A stretch of DNA of 5,394 nucleotides, taken from the NCBI GenBank assembly GCA_023249955.1, contig JAHFBR010000085.1, positions 1-5,394 of the forward strand, written 5' to 3'. The notes beneath the pieces were generated by a model that ran no database searches, was not told the DNA's origin, and was given only the letters and a program-made list of their open reading frames with translations. Position numbers and translations under genes: made by a program. This document shows, in pieces, positions 1-5,394 of the stretch. Numbering within the stretch: the first letter of the stretch is position 1; each line of letters opens with the position of its first letter. Source of the DNA: a bacterium (lineage in GTDB: Bacteria; Babelota; Babeliae; Babelales; RVW-14).

Positions 1-1
1 A

Positions 2-1258
2 GGGGCTTTTGAAACGGTTATCAATCGTTGCTCCAGTTTGAATGCCGATGCGCTTGCATGGGCACAAAAGCAGGGCCTGCAAGGTCACCGTGTTATTGCC
101 ATAGCCACAAAAACATTTACCATGCAGCCTGATGTGCGCGCCATGCATGAGGCGCACGGCTTAGACTTGAGTGGCCAAATTGCGTTTCAGGATCCTATCA
201 AACCAACAGCCATTCCTGCGCTGCACAAAGCGCAACGCCTTGGGGTTGCGGTAAAAATTCTGACTGGTGATGCGCCAGAAGTTGCTGGTGCCGTTGCGGT
301 ACGCATCGGATTAATCCATAATGTCGGCGATGTTATTACGGGTGCTGCGCTTGAAAGCATGGATCCTGATGCCCAGCGCCAGGCAATGGAGCAACATGCC
401 GTGTTTGCCCGCGTTACCCCACAGCAAAAGTTTTTGATTATCAAAACATTACAGAAAAAGCACAACGTCGGCTTTTTGGGCGAGGGCATTAATGATGCAC
501 CGGCGTTGAAGCTGGCGCACGTTGCGCTGGTGGTCGAAAATGCATCAGATATTGCCAAAGATGCGGCCGATATTATTTTGCTCAGAAAAAGCCTACGTGT
601 GATTATTGACGGCATCGAAGAAGGGCGCATCGTGCTAAACAATACGATTAAGTATCTCAATGTTACCCTTGCATCAAACTTTTCAAATTTTTATACCATG
701 GCCCTAATTTCGCTCTTTATCGATTTTTTGCCCATGTTGCCGCTGCAAATTTTGTTGGTAAACGCATTGACCGATATCCCCATGATTTCAGTGGCAGCTG
801 ACAGTGTAGAGGCCGATGCATTGCAAAAACCGCAGGGGTACCAATTTCGCTCAATACTTGTCCGGGCAACGCTGTTTGGCATTGTGTGCAGTATTTTTGA
901 TTTTGCATTCTTCGCTATCTTTCTGAAACGCTCTGTACCTATTTTGCAAACCACCTGGTTTATTTTTAGCATCATGACCGAGCTGGTATTTTTTTATGCA
1001 CTCAGAACAAAAAAATTCTTTTTTCAGGCAAGCCGTCCGCCGTTGCTTATTACAGCATTGTCGCTTTTTTCTGCGGCCGCGGCACTAATTCTCCCACGAA
1101 TACTCTTCGGTCAACGCGTGTTCTCATTTGTTCAGCCACGATATCTTGACTACATAAAACTAATGCTGATCGTGATCTGCTTTTTTGTGGTCATCGAGTT
1201 GGCAAAAATAGCATTTTATCGCTTCATAAAAAATTCTTCAGTAAAATCAAAGAGGTAA
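2..1258 (+). CDS. Magnesium-transporting P-type ATPase (MgtA/MgtB-like), C-terminal half, 5' truncated by window edge
   Basis: This is the C-terminal ~418 codons of an inner-membrane P-type ATPase, best matched to the P3B magnesium importers MgtA/MgtB, which use ATP to drive Mg2+ uptake. The frame is open to the first base and begins GAFETVINRC, the end of the nucleotide-binding domain (family KGAxE), so the TTG at 38 is not a real start. Visible motifs in order: the DPxK segment near 191-202 (QDPIKPT), the TGD motif at 263-271 (KILTGDAPEVAG), the hinge motif at 479-502 (GEGINDAP), then six hydrophobic segments matching M5-M10 at roughly 674-735, 738-795, 856-925, 950-1005, 1037-1110 and 1140-1225. 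The M5-M6 stretch with SNFSNF, FLPMLPLQILL and LQKPQ closely resembles MgtA. The phosphorylation motif DKTGT and M1-M4 lie outside the window. Odd point: Glu replaces the usual first Asp of GDGxNDxP (codon 482-484). The family call is firm; ion specificity is inferred from M5-M6 similarity only. Confidence 0.9.
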   Translation, partial: GAFETVINRCSSLNADALAWAQKQGLQGHRVIAIATKTFTMQPDVRAMHEAHGLDLSGQIAFQDPIKPTAIPALHKAQRLGVAVKILTGDAPEVAGAVAVRIGLIHNVGDVITGAALESMDPDAQRQAMEQHAVFARVTPQQKFLIIKTLQKKHNVGFLGEGINDAPALKLAHVALVVENASDIAKDAADIILLRKSLRVIIDGIEEGRIVLNNTIKYLNVTLASNFSNFYTMALISLFIDFLPMLPLQILLVNALTDIPMISVAADSVEADALQKPQGYQFRSILVRATLFGIVCSIFDFAFFAIFLKRSVPILQTTWFIFSIMTELVFFYALRTKKFFFQASRPPLLITALSLFSAAAALILPRILFGQRVFSFVQPRYLDYIKLMLIVICFFVVIELAKIAFYRFIKNSSVKSKR

Positions 1259-1278
1259 CCGCAGTGTGATCTTAGAGC

Positions 1279-1285
1279 GAAGGGG
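1279..1285 (+). promoter_or_regulatory. Ribosome binding site for the RING-protein gene
   Basis: GAAGGGG lies five bases before the ATG at 1291. It supports that start over the in-frame ATG at 1297, which would also shorten the basic end of the signal peptide. It lies in the 32-base gap after the ATPase stop codon, so the gene could be cotranscribed with the ATPase. Confidence 0.55.
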
Positions 1286-1290
1286 CGCGT

Positions 1291-2142
1291 ATGAAGATGC
1301 TGGTCCGTTTACTTGCTGTAATGTTGCTGATGGTCAGTTTTTATGACTCTTGGTTATCTGCTATGGATCGTGGTTGGTGGATTGTAACGCGAGGAGGCAA
1401 GCGACGTCCAACGCCGGGTGAGTTACAAGAACTCCAGGTACTTGATGACGAACAACAGGATCCTGCGGATGAAGTGTACGATGAAGCCCCCTGCTCAATT
1501 TGTGGCGATGTTTCCCGATGCCAGTTTATGCATACATGTAGAAATATTCTTTGTCAGGGCTGTATGGTGCAGTGGGTAGCAGGCAGTGAGGGGAAGTTTG
1601 CCGATGTACACAATCGATGCCCCTTGTGCAGGGTTCGTTTTAGTAAAAAAATGCGTCGATGTCTTCGCAAAGATCCAGCCTATCCAATATTTCGACAACA
1701 GGCGCTTGAACAGCAAGCACGGGCAAGAAATGATCTCATGCGTGAAGACGCTGCCTTGGCTCAACAAGTTGAACGTGAGCAGCATATTGTAGACCATGGT
1801 CAACGGCAGGGTTATGACAATGACGTTTTGATGGAGCTGTTTGGTGTTGCGCTTATCTATGACCAAGATTTAGATTTTGGGGTTTTTTGTCAGGACCCAC
1901 GGCGCTATTTGGAGCCGCCGGCTCCAGCAGAAGAACCACATGCTGATAGTAGCGATGATGACGACCAATATCATGATGTGCAGGAACATTTCCTTCCCCC
2001 TCCACCCAATTATCCAGCCCGGCCTCCAATCCCCGCTATTGATGATGATGCTGAGGAGCCTGAGGATGTCGAACTGGTGGCATTGTTTGCCGATCTAAAT
2101 TTTGCTCCACCTCCGGACGGCAACGGCCGAGATGGAGATTGA
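1291..2142 (+). CDS. Exported RING-type zinc-finger protein, candidate secreted E3 ubiquitin ligase-like effector
   Basis: A 283-residue protein that I cannot assign to a named family beyond its RING-like domain. Residues 1-24 look like a Sec signal peptide: basic start (MKMLVR), hydrophobic core, plausible cleavage after LSA at 24. The RING-like region spans 68-114: C68-x2-C71, then H81-x-C83-x4-C88-x2-C91, then C110-x2-C113. RING fingers bind two zinc ions and usually recruit ubiquitin E2 enzymes. The usual E2-contact positions are present: I70 in CSIC, W95 in VQW, P111 in CPLC, and R114 just after the last Cys. The canonical CxH reads C83-R-N85, so the histidine ligand is missing; H81 or C77 might substitute. 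Residues 131-166 are Gln/Glu/Arg/Ala-rich and probably helical. From about 201 the tail is rich in Pro and Asp/Glu and probably disordered. It sits between a transporter and pheT on the same strand. A host-directed effector role is inference; a degenerate RING used only as a structural zinc module is the alternative. Confidence 0.75.
   Translation: MKMLVRLLAVMLLMVSFYDSWLSAMDRGWWIVTRGGKRRPTPGELQELQVLDDEQQDPADEVYDEAPCSICGDVSRCQFMHTCRNILCQGCMVQWVAGSEGKFADVHNRCPLCRVRFSKKMRRCLRKDPAYPIFRQQALEQQARARNDLMREDAALAQQVEREQHIVDHGQRQGYDNDVLMELFGVALIYDQDLDFGVFCQDPRRYLEPPAPAEEPHADSSDDDDQYHDVQEHFLPPPPNYPARPPIPAIDDDAEEPEDVELVALFADLNFAPPPDGNGRDGD
1492..1632 (+). other. RING-like zinc-binding domain coding segment (residues 68-114)
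   Basis: Eight Cys (C68, C71, C77, C83, C88, C91, C110, C113) and one His (H81) fall in 47 residues, with paired CxxC knuckles at 68-71, 88-91 and 110-113. Outer and final knuckle spacing fits C3HC4 RING domains, including CPxC-R at the end. The third ligand pair is irregular: HTCRN stands where CxH is expected. Confidence 0.75.
1891..2139 (+). other. Proline- and acid-rich low-complexity C-terminal tail of the RING protein
   Basis: Residues 201-283 contain runs such as EPPAPAEEP, SSDDDD, LPPPPNYPARPPIP and DDDAEEPEDVE, ending near a short hydrophobic patch (LVALFADLNF) and a Gly/Asp-rich terminus. Such composition suggests disorder with short linear binding motifs. No repeat unit is exact, and function is unknown. 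Confidence 0.6.
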
Positions 2143-2167
2143 CGTTTTACGTGTTCTGGGGCATCAT
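2139..2167 (+). promoter_or_regulatory. Weak candidate sigma70-type promoter upstream of pheT
   Basis: TTGACG at 2139-2144 (five of six to the -35 consensus) overlaps the RING gene stop codon; 17 bases later CATCAT at 2162-2167 matches the -10 consensus at four of six. It would start transcription about 45 bases before pheT. Such matches arise by chance and the organism's promoter consensus is unknown, so this is only a candidate. Confidence 0.2.
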
Positions 2168-2210
2168 GGCAACATGTCGGTAGAACCTTATGGACACGCA
2201 CTTTTGCTAT

Positions 2211-2214
2211 AGGT
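2211..2214 (+). promoter_or_regulatory. Short ribosome binding site for pheT
   Basis: AGGT ends six bases before the ATG at 2221. It is short, but no better purine tract lies nearby, and the encoded N-terminus MKLSLAWI fits the start of bacterial PheT proteins (MK-S--WL), which supports this start codon. Confidence 0.4.
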
Positions 2215-2220
2215 AACCCC

Positions 2221-4581
2221 ATGAAATTATCCCTAGCTTGGATCTTTGATCACATTGATGCAGACTGGAAAACCCAGGACGTTGATCACATCATTACGCA
2301 GTTTAATAAAACAACCGCTGAAATTGACGCGTCGTATCGCGTTGCATACGATCTGAGCCAATTTTTTATGGGCATTGTTACCAAGTTTGGACCAGATGGT
2401 GTCACGTTAAATATTTCTGAATTGAACACACAGGCAACGCTTCCTGCGCGCTCCGATGCAAGCGCCAACGCCTGCTTTTTGATAAAAAAAGAGGGCGACC
2501 GTTTTGTCTGGGCAAGTCTTGCCGAATTTGGTGTAGAAAAAGATGGCTTGCTGCCCGCGCTTGATGCAACAGAGGCTGAATGCAAAGGTGCATGGCGCAA
2601 AGCGTTTGAATACGAAGACGTGATTTTAGAAGTCGACAATAAATCCATCACGCATCGTCCCGACATGTGGGGACATCGTGGCTTTGCCCGCGAAATTGCA
2701 GCATATTTAAATCTGCCGCTGCGACCAGCACAAGATTTTGTAAAGCCGTGCCGCCTGGTGCCATTTGAGCACACCTCAAAAGCGACACAAGTAACGCCGT
2801 TTGTTATCGAAAACAAAGCACCTCAAGCATGTTCGCGTTTTACCGGTCTTTTCATCAATCAGATTCAAAACAGGCCATCAAATCTTTTTATCGCCAGCCG
2901 CTTGCTCAAAGTTGGCAGCAGGCCCATCAATGCTCTGGTCGATTTGACCAACTACGTTACGCAAGATTGGTCTCAGCCGGTACATGCCTACGATGCCGAA
3001 AAAATTGCTGAAAAGCACGTCGTCATTCGCATGGCCAAGGAGGGCGAAAAGCTTGGCCTGCTTGATGGCAACGAAATTGAACTGACTGCACACGACATGG
3101 TGATTGCGGATGCAAAAAAAGCTCTGTGCCTTGCCGGTGTGATGGGTGGCGAAAATTCTGCAATCTCTGCAACAACAAAATCGATCTTCTTTGAAGCTGC
3201 AACGTTTGATGCCGGCCACGTTCGCAAAATGGCTCAGCGTCACAAAACGCGTACCGAGTCATCGGCCCGTTTTGAAAAAACACTTGATCCCATGCAAGCG
3301 CATCAAACCACCGAGCGTTTTTTAAAGCTGCTTGAAACCAGCGGCTTGCAAGCGACTTATGAATCGGAAATTATCGTCGTTGGCAAAGATGTTGCCCCGC
3401 TGACCATTGAAGTAACGCATGAATTTTTGGAACAACGTTCCGGCGTCACGCTTTCAAGTGACGAAGTGATCAATCTGTTGTCTCGTCTTGAATTTCACGT
3501 TTTAAAGAGCCAGACCGAGAATAAAAAGACGACGTACCTGGTTACCGTTCCATCGTTTCGTGCAAGCAAAGATATAAAAATTAAAGAAGATATTCTTGAA
3601 GAAGTTGTGCGCAGCTACGGCTTTGAGCGCATCCCGCTGGAGCTTCCACGCATTTTGCGTACGCCGTTTGATAGTACGCCGTTTGATCGCCTGCAAAAAG
3701 CAAAATACTTTTTGTCGCATGGCGTTGGCATGATCGAGCAGCAAAATTATTCACTTTATGACGATCAGTATCTTGCGCAGCTTGGCTTTGCGCCAGAAAC
3801 TGCTGTGACCCTGCTTAACCCCATCTCCGAGCACTTCAGTCGTATGATTACCTCATTGGTGCCGGGGCTTTTGCGCAACATTATCAACAATCACATTCAT
3901 CACGACGCACTTTCATTTTTTGAGTGTGCCCGTGTATGGAAAAAAATAAAAAACGAACCGGTTGAACAAAAAAGCTTTGCCGGCATCTTTTTTAAAAAGC
4001 GCGCAACCGTGGACTTTTATGAATGCAAAAATCACATCGAAGATCTCTTTAAAACACTTGGCTTTGATCCTGCGCTGCTCGCCTGGAAAAAAATGGACCA
4101 GCAAAGCCTGCCGTGGTATCGCCCTTTCCAAACAGCAAGCATCACCTACAACGGCACTGCTGTTGGCATGGCCGGTATCGCAGACGAGCGCTTTTTGAGC
4201 AAGCTTGATATTGATGCGGTGTGTCAGGCATTTATTTTTGAGTTGGACGGTGATTTCTTGCTGACGCAGCAAGCTGCAGCAATGCATTATAAATCGATCT
4301 CAAAATACCAAGATACCTATTTTGATATCAGTCTTTTTGTGCCACCAACGCTTGAAGTGGCAACGCTTAAAAATAACATTGCAAAAACCAGTGCGCTCAT
4401 CACATCTGTCCATCTGATCGACTTCTTTGAAAAACAGGCAGAAGCAACCACATCGCGTTCGCTTACATTCCGTGCATGGTTGGAAGATACTGAAAAGACG
4501 CTTGAAAAAACTGACATTGATGCCGTGTGGAAGCAAGTGTCTGCCGCCGTTGAAAATCTTGGCGCGAAGGTGCGCATGTGA
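2221..4581 (+). CDS. pheT: Phenylalanine--tRNA ligase beta subunit
   Basis: The 786-residue beta chain of the cytoplasmic alpha2-beta2 synthetase that charges tRNA-Phe; near the usual bacterial length of about 800. Domains in order: N-terminal B1 (MKLSLAWI start); a divergent OB-fold tRNA-binding region at about 48-128, with GVEKDGLLPAL at 104-114 matching the family's GxxSxGML segment; DNKSITHRPDMWGHRGFARE at 139-158, the counterpart of the usual TPNRxDxLSxxGxARE; the B3/B4 editing domain from C204, with SRPINALVDLTNYV at 233-246, QPVHAYD at 252-258, LAGVMGGE at 304-311 and SSARFEKTLDP at 347-357; B5 with DIKIKEDILEEVVRSYGFERI at about 451-471; the catalytic-like B6/B7 region; and an FDX-ACB anticodon-binding domain at about 690-786 (KSISKYQDTYFDIS onward). 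Unlike most bacteria, pheS does not precede it; the alpha chain must be encoded elsewhere. The stop codon overlaps lspA by four bases. The identification is secure; HPNADKL-type OB motifs are missing. Confidence 0.97.
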   Translation: MKLSLAWIFDHIDADWKTQDVDHIITQFNKTTAEIDASYRVAYDLSQFFMGIVTKFGPDGVTLNISELNTQATLPARSDASANACFLIKKEGDRFVWASLAEFGVEKDGLLPALDATEAECKGAWRKAFEYEDVILEVDNKSITHRPDMWGHRGFAREIAAYLNLPLRPAQDFVKPCRLVPFEHTSKATQVTPFVIENKAPQACSRFTGLFINQIQNRPSNLFIASRLLKVGSRPINALVDLTNYVTQDWSQPVHAYDAEKIAEKHVVIRMAKEGEKLGLLDGNEIELTAHDMVIADAKKALCLAGVMGGENSAISATTKSIFFEAATFDAGHVRKMAQRHKTRTESSARFEKTLDPMQAHQTTERFLKLLETSGLQATYESEIIVVGKDVAPLTIEVTHEFLEQRSGVTLSSDEVINLLSRLEFHVLKSQTENKKTTYLVTVPSFRASKDIKIKEDILEEVVRSYGFERIPLELPRILRTPFDSTPFDRLQKAKYFLSHGVGMIEQQNYSLYDDQYLAQLGFAPETAVTLLNPISEHFSRMITSLVPGLLRNIINNHIHHDALSFFECARVWKKIKNEPVEQKSFAGIFFKKRATVDFYECKNHIEDLFKTLGFDPALLAWKKMDQQSLPWYRPFQTASITYNGTAVGMAGIADERFLSKLDIDAVCQAFIFELDGDFLLTQQAAAMHYKSISKYQDTYFDISLFVPPTLEVATLKNNIAKTSALITSVHLIDFFEKQAEATTSRSLTFRAWLEDTEKTLEKTDIDAVWKQVSAAVENLGAKVRM
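3659..3687 (+). repeat. Short in-frame tandem repeat inside pheT
   Basis: The 14-base unit GTACGCCGTTTGAT occurs at 3659-3672 and again at 3674-3687, a period of 15 bases, encoding TPFD-S-TPFD just after the B5 domain. It keeps the reading frame and probably arose by a five-codon duplication in a linker. Confidence 0.7.
4566..4572 (+). promoter_or_regulatory. Ribosome binding site for lspA inside the pheT 3' end
   Basis: GAAGGTG lies within the last pheT codons, five bases before GTG at 4578. Together with the GTGA start/stop overlap it decides the lspA start and suggests coupled translation. Confidence 0.6.
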
Positions 4582-5036
4582 ACTTGCTTTTGAACACGCT
4601 TATTTTTCTTACCATTTTTGGGGCCGACCGCATCACCAAATGGTGGGCGTTGACCACCCTTTCAACAACTCCCTGGAACGTGTGCTACGGCTTTAATCTT
4701 TTGATCTCGTGGAACCGTGGCGTGAGTTGGAGCATGTTTGCAACCGATGGAGCACTTGGCTTTTGGCTGCTTACCGCTATTATTATGGCCATGGTTTTGG
4801 GCTGTGCCATTTACACGTTGTATCGCATACTCAATCACCTGCCCGCGCTTGCAGAGATCGTGGTTCTTGCCGGTGCTCTTTCAAATGTGATTGATCGGCT
4901 GTGGTTTGGTGCCGTGCTTGATTTTATTGAACTGTATGTGGGGACTTGGCACTGGCCAGTATTTAATATTGCTGATTCAATGATTTTGCTTGGTGTTGCA
5001 GGTATTTTTTATCGCATGTGGAGAAATAATGAGTAA
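4578..5036 (+). CDS. lspA: Lipoprotein signal peptidase (signal peptidase II)
   Basis: A 152-residue inner-membrane aspartyl protease that removes the signal peptide from lipid-modified prolipoproteins. Four hydrophobic segments are visible (about 3-16, 60-82, 90-105 and 130-147). Family boxes: D17-x3-K21 in the first helix; N46-R-G-V-S-W51 (the NxGxSW/F box); the ALSNVIDR segment at 100-107 and VLDFIE at 113-118; and PVFNIADS at 127-134. The predicted catalytic pair is D106 and D133. The usual GGALGN reads AGALSN, a mild departure. Length is slightly below the common 160-170. The start is GTG, overlapping the pheT stop by four bases with a good ribosome binding site; the end overlaps the next gene by eight bases. 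Its presence shows that the organism makes lipoproteins and implies lgt elsewhere. Confidence is high. Confidence 0.95.
   Translation: MNLLLNTLIFLTIFGADRITKWWALTTLSTTPWNVCYGFNLLISWNRGVSWSMFATDGALGFWLLTAIIMAMVLGCAIYTLYRILNHLPALAEIVVLAGALSNVIDRLWFGAVLDFIELYVGTWHWPVFNIADSMILLGVAGIFYRMWRNNE
5018..5024 (+). promoter_or_regulatory. Ribosome binding site for the PgpA-like gene inside lspA
   Basis: GTGGAGA lies four bases before the ATG at 5029. The spacing favours this start over the in-frame ATG at 5038, which would be 13 bases away. Confidence 0.55.
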
Positions 5037-5394
5037 CATGCTCAAAAAAGTATTTATATTCATAACATCATGCGGCCTTCCGGCCGGTGTTCCGCTTGGA
5101 ACTATTTTGGGTTCTTTGGTGGCGTTTCCTCTGCTTGCGCTCTTTAACATTGCATATTACGCCTCTCATGCCGTCTGTTGGTGGTCGTTGGTTGTGCTTG
5201 CTGTGGCTGTGGTCATTGCACTTTATGGTACGCTTTCAGTTACTGATGAACCATACACGCTTGCTTCTGACAAAGCGCTTGGCCTAATCATTGCGCTGGT
5301 GCGCATTCCGTTTACCGTTAAATTTTTGATCATTGGCTTTGCGTTGTTTCATGCATTGCGCGTGGCGGTTCCATTTTTAAGCCGCAGGCTGCTT
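5029..5394 (+). CDS. Phosphatidylglycerophosphatase A-like membrane protein, N-terminal part, 3' truncated by window edge; conserved charged residues altered
   Basis: An open frame of 122 codons with no stop before the window ends. The N-terminus FITSCGLPAGVPLGTILGSLVAFPL (residues 11-35) follows the PgpA pattern TGFGxGxxPxAPGTxGSLxAxPL; then a hydrophobic segment (about 52-66), ASDKALGLIIAL at 79-90 where PgpA has xxDExxGxWxxL, and GFALFHALRVAVPFL at 103-117 where PgpA has GFxxFRxxDxxKPWP. PgpA dephosphorylates phosphatidylglycerophosphate to phosphatidylglycerol in the inner membrane. Here the DE pair reads D81-K82, FRxxD reads F107-HAL-R111, and KPWP reads V114-PFL, so most charged residues that the family conserves are changed. 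It may be a divergent PgpA, an inactive relative, or a protein of another role on the same fold. It overlaps lspA by eight bases (ATGAGTAA), pointing to coupled expression with lspA. Fold assignment is by pattern matching only. Confidence 0.55.
   Translation, partial: MSNMLKKVFIFITSCGLPAGVPLGTILGSLVAFPLLALFNIAYYASHAVCWWSLVVLAVAVVIALYGTLSVTDEPYTLASDKALGLIIALVRIPFTVKFLIIGFALFHALRVAVPFLSRRLL

Noticed and set aside
38..40. TTG at 38 as the start of a 406-residue protein
   Set aside because: The frame stays open to base 2, and the upstream residues GAFETVINRC match the P-type ATPase nucleotide-binding domain, so this is an internal codon of a gene cut by the window edge.
1199..1230. TTGGCA (1199-1204) with an A/T-rich stretch downstream as a promoter for the RING gene
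   Set aside because: No good -10 match lies at 16-18 bases; the best match, CATAAA, needs a 20-base spacer. The A/T richness reflects the Lys/Phe/Ile codons at the ATPase end.
2191..2213. TGGACA (2191-2196) and TATAGG (2208-2213) as a promoter for pheT
   Set aside because: The spacer is only 11 bases, far too short for a sigma70-type promoter, and the -10 would sit on the ribosome binding site.
2143..2220. Possible terminator, small RNA or riboswitch in the gap before pheT
   Set aside because: I find no stem of useful length followed by a T tract, and no long conserved-looking fold in 78 bases. A tRNA-Phe T-box or attenuator leader is also not visible.
2286..2816. Long minus-strand open frame opposite pheT (and similar ones at 187-660, 2878-3243 and 3913-4287)
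   Set aside because: They lie entirely opposite strongly recognisable genes, show no domain or motif and no convincing ribosome binding site; they are codon-bias shadows.
5062..5079. Lipobox-like ITSC at residues 12-15 of the last gene, right after lspA
   Set aside because: The hydrophobic stretch before the Cys is only about seven residues, and TSCG falls where PgpA proteins carry TGFG, so it is better explained as part of the PgpA-like fold.
5087..5287. A 66-codon open frame on the + strand at 5087-5287
   Set aside because: It is out of frame with the longer open frame from 5029, which has a good ribosome binding site, PgpA-like sequence and coupling to lspA; the shorter frame is a shadow.

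Overview
The window carries five protein-coding genes, all on the + strand and closely packed, with no RNA gene, CRISPR array or insertion sequence that I can see. In order they are: the 3' half of a P-type ATPase of the MgtA/MgtB magnesium-transporter type (runs off the left edge); an exported protein with a RING-type zinc finger; pheT (phenylalanyl-tRNA synthetase beta chain); lspA (lipoprotein signal peptidase); and the 5' part of a small membrane protein resembling phosphatidylglycerophosphatase A (runs off the right edge).

Organism: pheT, lspA and a PgpA-like protein are bacterial genes. A RING finger behind an apparent Sec signal peptide is unusual in bacteria and is typical of lineages living inside eukaryotic cells. 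By inference I favour a protist-associated bacterium such as Candidatus Dependentiae (TM6, Babeliales), whose genomes are known for eukaryote-like domains. Legionella-like, chlamydial or other endosymbionts cannot be excluded from this sequence.

Layout: 2-1258 ATPase; a 32-base gap; 1291-2142 RING protein; a 78-base gap holding the pheT ribosome binding site and one weak promoter candidate; 2221-4581 pheT; lspA from 4578 (4-base overlap, GTGA); PgpA-like gene from 5029 (8-base overlap, ATGAGTAA). The last three genes look translationally coupled. There is no gene-free stretch longer than 78 bases.

How the genes relate: pheT, lspA and the PgpA-like gene form a housekeeping block (translation, lipoprotein maturation, probably phospholipid synthesis). 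pheS, the usual upstream partner of pheT, is absent; the RING gene sits in its place. The most interesting item is the RING protein: it keeps the residues that normally contact a ubiquitin E2 enzyme, lacks the canonical histidine zinc ligand, and ends in a long proline/acid-rich tail, so it is a candidate secreted effector acting on host ubiquitin signalling. Two other genes have altered key residues: the ATPase reads GEGINDAP where GDGINDAP is usual, and the PgpA-like protein has lost most of the charged residues of the family's conserved boxes.
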